Source: Engraulis encrasicolus (taxonomy: Eukaryota > Chordata > Actinopteri > Clupeiformes > Engraulidae). Taken from it: 64,000 bases of DNA. The position numbers and the translations under genes were made by a program. The stretch covers positions 18,846,014 through 18,910,013 of the forward strand of contig NC_085876.1 of NCBI RefSeq assembly GCF_034702125.1, written 5' to 3'. Each line of letters opens with the position of its first letter. Positions within the stretch are counted from its first letter, which is position 1. The notes beneath the pieces were generated by a model, which worked only from the letters and a program-made list of their open reading frames with translations, ran no database searches and was not told where the DNA came from. Positions 56,144 to 64,000 of this stretch are shown one piece after another.

Positions 56144-56455
56144 CAGGGCCGGCCCTTGCCGATTTGCTGCCCTAGGCGAGTATTCAATTCAGCGCCCCCT
56201 ACGCGCTAAAATTTTGCGGTTTGTTGCAATTTAACTTCTTAAACAGTGCAGGGGGAGGCAAATGAGGCATTGTTTGTTTATTTTAATGTTGATTGTGTTT
56301 ATTGTGATGATGTATTATATTCTTAAGAATAGATTAGATTAGATTAGATTTGTTCGATTTTTTAAAAAAAATCTCTGATTCTCTGGTGCGGCGCCCCCTA
56401 CTGGAGTGGGGCCCTTAGCATTTGCCTATACTGCCTATGCCAAGGGACAGCCCTG
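56144..56455. mobile_element. hAT-type element, 312 bp, perfect TSD
   Basis: CAGGGCCGGCCCTTGCC at the left and AGGGACAGCCCTG at the right, with 8-bp duplications TCCTAATG on both sides. GCGCCCCCTA occurs at both ends. Confidence 0.92.
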
Positions 56456-56464
56456 TCCTAATGC

Positions 56465-56765
56465 CTTGTCCACACCAAGAGCGACCTACGCTGCCTGGTA
56501 GCGGAGGTAGCAGAAGAAGTTTGCTGTATTCGCTCTGGACGTGACATTGACATGTTTGATTTAGCTCACTCTGGCTTGACAGCCTGGGACATTCGGAGCT
56601 ATGAACATTCAGATTGGTTTTCGCTGAACCGCGTCATAGCTCATTACCATGATATTAGCTGACTTTTTATTGTTAAAATTCGCTCTGGTCGCGTGCCCTC
56701 CATAGAGAAATAATGACTTCCGCTGCTCAGTTAGCGTAGGTCACTGTTGGTGTGAACAAGGTATA
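56465..56765. mobile_element. MITE of about 300 bp
   Basis: CTTGTCCACACCAAGAGCGA then CCTACGC at the left pairs with GCGTAGGTCACTGTTGGTGT then GAACAAGG at the right. It has no coding capacity. Confidence 0.7.
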
Positions 56766-57867
56766 AAGGGGCGTTCACCTGACATCACATGGATCCAGGA
56801 AAAGTAGGGCTTTATGTATTTTAATCTACTGGAGAATTCTTTGGGTGTCACTTTTCCCCAGTCCTGCTCGACCCTTCTGGACCCTCCGAATGACCTTGCA
56901 GTGATTCAGCCAGCAGACTGTCATGTCAAATGTCAAAGGTCAAAGTCAACTTCATTGCCAATTTCTTCATGTGTACTAGGCTACACATATTCACAGTCCG
57001 AAGGAATCGAATTTACATTTTTCATGGGCACGTGCATATAATACAGGGAAACATTGAGGTGCAGAACAAGACAACATGAAGTAACGAATGGGTATTGTGT
57101 TCTTTAATTATTTGTTTCCTTCTGATTTTTCCACTTCCTCCTCTGTTCATATACGTACATCTGGCTAGGAGCGTTACTCTCAGTCTCTCACCACCTGGTC
57201 AGGTTATTGCCTCAGCTCCGGACCAATTCAAGCCATCTCCTCTCTGTATGGAAAAGATATTTGCCTGCAACATGTTCAATGCTCCCAAACAAAGTTTAAT
57301 GCCACAACCATTGGTCATGCCCAGGGGCGGATCTAGCCATTTTGGGGCCCGGCGAAATATAAATATGGGGACCTCAAAAGTCATTATATAGGAATACATT
57401 TCCAGTGTTTTGGTGCTATTTTAGTAATCTTCGGTTACTTTACACAAGACAAATTAAGATCAAGCCTATGTTTTTCTGTGTTACGACTGGTGTGACAGTT
57501 CAGTTGGGGCCCCTATGGAGGACTTGATTTGAAATTCCGCCTTTGGTTATGCCAGTAGCATAATGCACGTTGTACCATTTGAGGCACGCTGTAATAGTCA
57601 TTGAAAGGTTAATTACCATAGAAATACTCTACTATGACGTAACGCAGGGCCTTTAGTAATGCACTAGGACTTGATCATTACCATCCTGGTAACAACCAAT
57701 TTATAACTTTGTTTGGGAGCATTGAACAATGTTGCAGACCTTTATAATTTCCTTTTAGTTATCTTCCATTTGGTCCAGCACCTGTGCGAGGCCTACTGAT
57801 GTGTGCGCATTCTCTGACTTTTTGAATATCCTTTCTGTATCCCTGACTGGTGGATGGCAGTGGTAGT

Positions 57868-58121
57868 TAAGGCCTCCGCACATCGGCTCCAACAAAGTGC
57901 TGCGCACTGCTCCTCAAAAGTTAAATTCCATTGTTTTCAACAGAACCCCGCACACTGGCGCTGATGGTCGCGGATGTCGGCTAGCGATTAGAGGTGAGTT
58001 CTATTTTGTCAGAGCCGCCCATTGACTGCTATGTTCGTGTGAAATTGGGTTTGGGGGTCGGAATTCTGTCGGAAGCAAAGGTGCTCCGCAGTGCTGTCGG
58101 AGCCGGTGTGCGGAGGCCCTT
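57868..58121. mobile_element. MITE of about 250 bp
   Basis: TAAGGCCTCCGCACATCGGC at the left and GCCGGTGTGCGGAGGCCCTTA at the right pair. Short direct GTGCTCCGCAGTG-like repeats lie inside. Confidence 0.75.
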
Positions 58122-58309
58122 ACAGTATGCTCCTGCCTGCATGAGAGAGACATCTCGGCAAGGCAGTCAGCCACCTATTGAGAGTTTAGCAGGCTCTCTG
58201 TCTTTTCTGTACTTCAATAATTCTGTATGAGAAAACACCAAAGGGGGTACTTTCAGGAGTAAATCATAAATGGGATAAATAAAATTCTTATAAAATTCTT
58301 GTAATTCCT

Positions 58310-58536
58310 TTACCATTTTTTCCATATGTTTAAGCAACACCTTAAGACACATCTCTTCCTGGAGGCTTATGGCTGCTAGTTCCACAGGCACTTTCACTTA
58401 CATGCATTCACACACACACTCACACACTGACGCGCACACACACTCACACTTTCCAACACAACACTCTGTGAAGCGTCCTTGGGTGTTTTGAAAGGCGCTA
58501 TATAAAACGAAAGTATTATTATTATTATTATTATTA
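58310..58536 (+). pseudogene. Non-LTR retrotransposon 3' remnant
   Basis: TTAAGCAACACCTTAAGACA then CATCTCTTCCTGGAGGC encodes a KQHLKTHLFLEA-like end of a fish LINE protein (now with substitutions). It is followed by AAAGGCGCTATATAAAACGA and an (ATT)n tail, typical of a LINE 3' end. Confidence 0.6.
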
Positions 58537-58623
58537 TATGAGTACAGTATGACGTGGCAGCTTGCTACATTATACGGATAAACTGGCTCTCGCTAGGCTA
58601 ATTCTGGCCAAGTCATCTCTCTA

Positions 58624-58710
58624 AACCAGTGATTCTCAAACTGGGGGCTGGGGCCCTCCAAAGGTATTCCAAGTGGGCCTAGACATCACTGTCTAAAGAT
58701 AGAATTAATA

Positions 58711-58742
<32 letters not shown>

Positions 58743-58744
58743 AT

Positions 58745-58811
<67 letters not shown>

Positions 58812-58910
58812 GCTGTTGACTACTTGAGTTTTATTGTTTATTGGGTCAGAGGTGGGCCCTAAACATTTATGAAAATTTCAAGTGGGCTCCACATTGGAAA
58901 AGGTTGGGAA
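58624..58910. mobile_element. hAT-like element with internal (GT)n
   Basis: CAGTGATTCTCAAACTGGGG at the left and AAAAGGTTGGGAA at the right. It contains (GT)n at 58,710-58,810 joined to CGCTGTTG, the inverse of the AGCAAC-(AC)n junction at 44,698. Confidence 0.65.
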
Positions 58911-59632
58911 GACTTTCCTTTTGGTTTCCTTTTGTCATAGAAAAGCCCATACTTTCGACTGGGATTCTTGTATTTGCATTGTAGGCCTAGAGTAGAGAAG
59001 AGTAGAATAGAATATGTATTAATCCTGAGGGAAATTAAGGTGTCCACATACATACGTAAATACAGAAGAAGACACAAATACATTACACACAACATTGCAC
59101 ATGTATTTACCATACATACATTCACTAAGTCATATCTCTCTCTCCCACTCACACACATAGATTGGTGAGTGCATCTTCATAACAAATGTACTGTTCCAGC
59201 TGCTCATATCCGAAGACCAGTCGATCCAATAAACAATCAGGAGTTGAACACACTTCCTCAAAGAGAACATCTTCACTGTTTCGCCCATCTGCCCATTAGA
59301 GGGCTCTGCATTTAGGTTTAGTAATAGATGGGCTATGGACAGGTTGAAAGGTCAGCAATGGCATCTCCTTGACACTTTTGACAACGATGATCTGGCTGCC
59401 TTTTCGAACACAGCATAGCAGATTTGGGGTCCCTGCGTCTGAGTTGGGCGTCCCTGTAGTAAGTAGTTTGACCTTTGACCCGTTTGATGGTATTTGGCTT
59501 TCTCTGTCTCATCAATTTTTACTGTATTCAGCACGGAAAGATGTCAATGCACTTGGAAATATCGAACACCTTTTCCTCAAGTGTACATGGGTTACCTATG
59601 TCAGTGCAACTGGGTTTACAGTCTTAAATGTT

Positions 59633-59770
59633 GTCGTTCAACATCAAGTTTGTCATAAATTAGTAATATAATTTTCACCATTTAATTTCCATTGCTGCAA
59701 TGTCGTTCAACATCAAGTTTGTCATAAATTAGTAAAATAATTTTCACCATTAAATTTCCATTGCTGCAAT
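59633..59770 (+). repeat. 69-bp tandem duplication
   Basis: Two units starting GTCGTTCAACATCAAGTTTG and ending CCATTGCTGCAAT, differing at a few bases. Confidence 0.95.
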
Positions 59771-60604
59771 CGCACCACTAAAAAAATCGTGGGGTTTTCG
59801 CTGAGACAGGTTTTAATTTTGAAAGTTCAAATCAACCTCCATATTTAACATTTTTCATAGGCTTACTTTTTGGCCAACCACGGTAGACACAATTACAAGT
59901 TAAAAAATGTGGGGGGTTAAATGAAGAATTATTTTGATAATTCAACAGCATTGAGGATGCATATTGTAAGCATATTCATTTAAAACGCATCAAATCTCCG
60001 TCTGATGGTTCCGACTTTGGAGACACATCTGACGGTGGTGACGGTAGCTTGTCCCACATGCGACTGAGCTGTGCTAGTTAATGAAACATTATAAGACACA
60101 GTGGTATTTATTGTGATCCATAATTATATTCTAGCCTCCACTGAGGAGCATTTGGAAGCTTTTGTCAACACCATCAGACACAAAACCTGGCGGGGTGATG
60201 ACGTCTGACGGAGGTGACAAAAACCTTTTTAGGTAGCCTATATCTTCTCATAAAGTATAGGCCTACATAATGATGTTATAATACTATAATAGTTTTTTAT
60301 ACAAAAGGGACAGAGTTGATATGTTATGGTTGTGACTGTAGCAGTGTCCAAACTAATTCATAAATTTAAGAGAAAATAAACTATAGTAAACAGGAGTTTC
60401 AGTGATGGTGAAGCATGCAGGTTTGAAAAATCTCTCTTTTAAAAATGTCTGACAGTGGTGGCAAATATGTGGGACACATTTTGAGCAATCATAAAATAAT
60501 TGTAAATATTGTTTTAAACTCACTGTTTGCAGTTCTGTAGAACTATTTCAGTATGTTCTTCCTTTTAATGACAATATTTTCCTTGTAATGGTGATATATT
60601 GGGA
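59771..60604. other. Intergenic stretch with TCTGACGGTGGTGAC-like words
   Basis: Variants of TCTGACGGTGGTGAC occur near 60,028, 60,207 and 60,448, along with GTGGGACACATTTTGAGC. No gene was found. Confidence 0.4.
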
Positions 60605-60865
60605 AAGTGAAAGAGAAAGTGAAAGCCCAACTGGGAAACTCAGATTGTTATTATGACACAGCACTCCACAGCATACCGTACAAGTGCACACTGCACACAA
60701 CAAAACTGCATTTATGCCTCACCCGTGCAAGGGGGCAGCCCCCAATGGTCCCCATAAGTAGTGCGGCAGAAGAGCACTAATTAATTACTCCCCCACCAAC
60801 CTGGTGGTTTGGGAGTTGAACGGGCGACCTTAGACTACACGTCTGTCTGACGCCCTAACCCGCTT
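60605..60865. repeat. SINE-like interspersed repeat (family B, copy 2)
   Basis: Collinear with 44,805-45,075, including GTGCAAGGGGGCAGCCCCCA and GGGAGTTGAACGGGCGACC. Confidence 0.7.
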
Positions 60866-60909
60866 ACCCATAAATGCCTGTGTACAGTAGGCTAAATAAA
60901 ATTATAATT

Positions 60910-61262
60910 AAACCTTTAAACCAAATGTGCATATGTGTAGCAGTAGGGGGTGTGCCGGGGCAAGTTGGCTGAAAAGGCAAAATAAATAATTGGATAAAAT
61001 GAATGACTAAAATAAACGAAAATAAATCAAACAGTATTCCCTTTAGTTAAGAACTGCATTATCATAATCTTCGGCATCTCTGAACATTAGTACCACCATC
61101 ATCGTTATTTTACAGAGGGGAACTGATTCACAGACCTATAAGGTTGTAACAGGTGTGCACAGAAAAAGTAGTGTGGCACCACGACCTATCTAAGCGGGGC
61201 CTTGGCCAGAATATACTGCTATATGGGGGCAGTGTCATGGTAAAGTTTGGGAACCCCTGGTG
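60910..61262. mobile_element. hAT-type element related to 16,635 (no nested insertion)
   Basis: AATAAATAATTGGATAAAAT, AAATAAACGAAAATAAATC, GCACAGAAAAAGTAGTGTGG and the end GTTTGGGAACCCCTGG align with 16,690-17,340, but without the nested 350-bp element. The left end is decayed. Confidence 0.7.
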
Positions 61263-61607
61263 TAGATGTCGGACCTGGGTCGCCAGCATAGTAACCCAGT
61301 GCCCTTTACCATGTTGTCTAGAATAGATGTCCACAGATGTGAATAAAGTGAACTACAGCGCCATCTAGTGGCTTCTTTGGTCCACCTCTGTGTGCAGGCG
61401 AGTGCGGAAATCGGAGTGTAGAGACATTTCTGAATGAATGAATGAATGGATGAATGCATGAATTAATGTATGAATCTGATGAGGCAAGGTACTGAGGTAA
61501 TGTGTGGCTTATTTCCTCAAATTGTGCATACACTATTAAGATTAACTTTTGAGCATGGCATGAGCCCACTGATTTAAAACTTAAAAAGACCAAATATTTG
61601 TTGTTAT

Positions 61608-61922
61608 TATCTAGTGAACTTCCAGTGAAGTCATGCTGCCCATTCAGAATTGTTACCTTTTCCATGAATAGCCTACTTACCACCATCATAAAGTTCTAAG
61701 CTTTCATTCTTGAAAGATTGCGCTCCATGGTCCGTCATTTTGAATTTCCAGAACCATTGTAGCTGCAAAACGTACTATAAACTTCATACTTGTCATACTT
61801 GTAAATATTAGTTTATTATTTAGTAAATATTCATGAAAAGATTAAATTTGGCAATAGGCAGCAGTTTCAGCAGCATAGTTGCAGTACCTACTCTGGTCAC
61901 CATCCTACACAGCGCACCTTTA
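61608..61922. mobile_element. MITE of the TTAAAGG(T/G) family, copy 4
   Basis: GTGAACTTCCAGTGAAGTCA, CACCATCATAAAGTTC, CCATGGTCCGTCATTTTGAA, TTTGGCAATAGGCAGCAG and the end AGCGCACCTTTAA align with 46,943-47,299. Confidence 0.8.
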
Positions 61923-62620
61923 AGTCATTGGTGTGTTTGTCAAGGAATAGCCAAATAAACAATTCCTATCTTGTAATTATGACACTGTCTATATGACTTT
62001 GCAGTAAAATTTGCTTTCCGGGGGGGGGCACAGCAACCTGTAGCCTAGGGGCCCCAGGGCATCTTAATCTAGCCCTGCCGACCTTAGCTCTCGTGCAAGA
62101 GCACAACCCAAATCCCGCCCATCCCTGGTGATACGGCGTGAAACTAGAGTCCCTTTATGGTCTCTGCCTTAACCAGGTCTTTATTTCGGCCTCAACTCGG
62201 ACTTGACCCCTCAAAGGCTCTGTCTTCTTGACTTGGTGTTGACTGCTTTTGAAAACCAATAGTCTAGGTCTGAACTCAACCGACAAGCCTGTCTCCACAA
62301 AGCCAGTCTTGTCCCCAGACCTACACCCAAGTCTAGTCTTGGTGTAATTTATATTAATTTAATGATTAATAATTTTACTTCATAGACAAATTAAAATGTG
62401 TGTGAAATCGTATTAAGATCCCAGTAAACTGTCCAATTCCAAACTCTCCAGTTTTCCTTTCATGCCTATCGCCTTATTTCACACACATCACCCTGAATAA
62501 TGACAATAATCTTCTTACCCACCAGTCATTGAGATACCCATCATGCAAAGTCAAGCAGGAGATACATTCTCAGCACACTCACTCAAAAGCACTCATACTT
62601 CTTATCACTAACCACACAGC

Positions 62621-62747
<127 letters not shown>

Positions 62748-62837
62748 ACGCGTGTGTCTGTGTACATATACAGTACATAAATACAGTGCTGTGCAGATAA
62801 ACTGGTTTAACACAGAAAACCATGAAGACGTTCAATT

Positions 62838-63187
62838 ACGTTTGTATATAATATCCCAAACACTCCTGATATTACCATCATTGATGAAACAAATAGAACC
62901 GTGACCATTGTTGAAATAGGCTGCTCTTTTGATTTATATATGGACACTTGTTTTAATGACAAAATGTTTAAGTACCAGCCACTTCTTGAATCAATCATGA
63001 ATCTTGGCTATAACTGCAAATTAATTGTTCTAGTGTTTGGAAGCCTTGGACATGTACATAAACTGGTCATGCGAGGACTGCAACTGTGTGGATTATGCAA
63101 AAAGAGTGCAAAGGGACTTGCCAAATTTTGCTCAGTTTCTGCCATAATTGGCAGCCTGAGACGGAGATGTCACACCTATCCATAGAG
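62838..63187 (+). pseudogene. Retrotransposon protein fragment (C-terminal domain)
   Basis: An open plus-strand segment reads ITIIDETNRTVTIVEIGCSF, DLYMDTCFNDKMFKYQPLLE, LGYNCKLIVLVFGSLGHVHK and ends RRRCHTYP then stop. I recognise this as the conserved C-terminal domain found after the reverse transcriptase in a widespread fish non-LTR retrotransposon family. The upstream reverse-transcriptase part is missing, so this is a 5'-truncated copy, not a host gene. Confidence 0.7.
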
Positions 63188-63300
63188 ACTGGACTTATTT
63201 TCTGTTTATCATCAATCTTGCCAATCTACAGGACTTTTTTCCAATACTGTTTGGATCTGTAATCCTTCCCTGTGTGGCGATCCAAATAAAAGTACTAAAC

Positions 63301-63311
63301 TGTGTGTGTGT

Positions 63312-63370
<59 letters not shown>

Positions 63371-63395
63371 TGAGTGTGTGTGAGCACGTGTGTGT
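63301..63395 (+). repeat. (GT)n microsatellite with GC and GA variants
   Basis: GT array with TGCGTG and TGAGTG variants at the ends. Confidence 0.95.
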
Positions 63396-64000
63396 ACTGA
63401 ACCAATATACCCACATGAGGCCACTGCTATTGGAGCACACCAACAAGGTGGGGCCCTCGCTCCATGTGGGGCCCAAATCCTGGACCCCACATGTTTTGAC
63501 CCCTTTTTCTGGGTATACATAGTTTTGTTGTTACTGGTAAAAGTAAAAGTGTAAAAACATTTCCTCACTGACAGGTTAAGGTTAGGGATTGTTTTGGTTT
63601 GGGCACAATTAAGCATTGTTTAACTATTGTTAACTTAAGGTTAATATGAATGGAAGTCAATGGGAGGGCCCCAAAGATATTAGGGTGGGGCTGTGTGTGT
63701 GTGTGTGAGATATGCCTTGGTTGAATGTATGTAAGAGTGAGTTATATGATTAATATTATATTATAAGTGCAATGATGTGTGTAATGTCTAGTGTGTTCTC
63801 TGTTCTGTATTGATGTATGCATGCTACTGGACACCTTAATTTCCCGCGGGATTAATGATGGTACTCTACTACTCTATTCAACTCTCCAACCTGTTGCACT
63901 TCACAGCATTGACCTGAAGATGGCAACCAAGCTCTAATAGACCACAGCACACTACAGCCATTTTTCTGACAGGGCATGTCTAAACAATCACCAAATAATC
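63396..64000. other. Window end, no gene recognised
   Basis: A short GT run lies near 63,692. CCCGCGGGATTAATGATGGT near 63,842 resembles a fish LINE 3' tail. Confidence 0.45.

Overview
The window is vertebrate nuclear DNA, almost certainly from a teleost fish. It holds multi-exon genes with GT-AG introns, a full-length Tc1/mariner transposon of the kind common in fish, tRNA-derived SINEs, many short non-autonomous hAT elements with 8-bp target duplications, and very long (AC)n, (GT)n, (GA)n, (GATA)n and (AAG)n microsatellites. Only two host genes can be supported, and both run on the minus strand. They are brd2 (BET-family bromodomain protein; promoter near 41.0 kb, stop at 23,354) and hsd17b8 (short-chain dehydrogenase; ATG at 18,619, stop at 4,293). 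The two genes lie in the same neighbourhood of the extended MHC region in other vertebrates, which supports both identifications.

Layout. 1-1.3 kb resembles the 3' end of an unidentified plus-strand gene, with poly(A) signals but no coding sequence. 2.4-2.9 kb is a polypyrimidine tract. 3.9-18.6 kb is hsd17b8: 9 coding exons that join in frame to 258 residues, with introns full of SINEs, hAT elements and microsatellites. 19.1-20.2 kb is a 1.1-kb hAT-type element just upstream of hsd17b8. 21.3-41.0 kb is brd2: 12 coding exons that join in frame to 877 residues, with two bromodomains, an ET domain and a serine-rich tail. Its intron 8 carries an apparently intact Tc1-like transposon on the opposite strand. 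41-64 kb has no recognisable host exon. It contains transposon remnants, a 1-kb near-perfect inverted repeat (54.6-55.6 kb), a 2-kb block with a dispersed 15-bp motif (45.5-47.5 kb), a purine-rich minisatellite (48 kb) and a retrotransposon protein fragment (62.8-63.2 kb).

How the genes work. BRD2 is a nuclear reader of acetylated histones that recruits transcription machinery. HSD17B8 is a mitochondrial NAD-dependent dehydrogenase and the alpha subunit of the ketoacyl-ACP reductase of mitochondrial fatty-acid synthesis. They share a location, not a pathway.

The most unusual pattern is local duplication across splice junctions. One hsd17b8 donor, two brd2 donors and one brd2 acceptor each have a nearby extra copy of the exon-intron boundary, often next to a microsatellite. 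No new multi-gene system was found.
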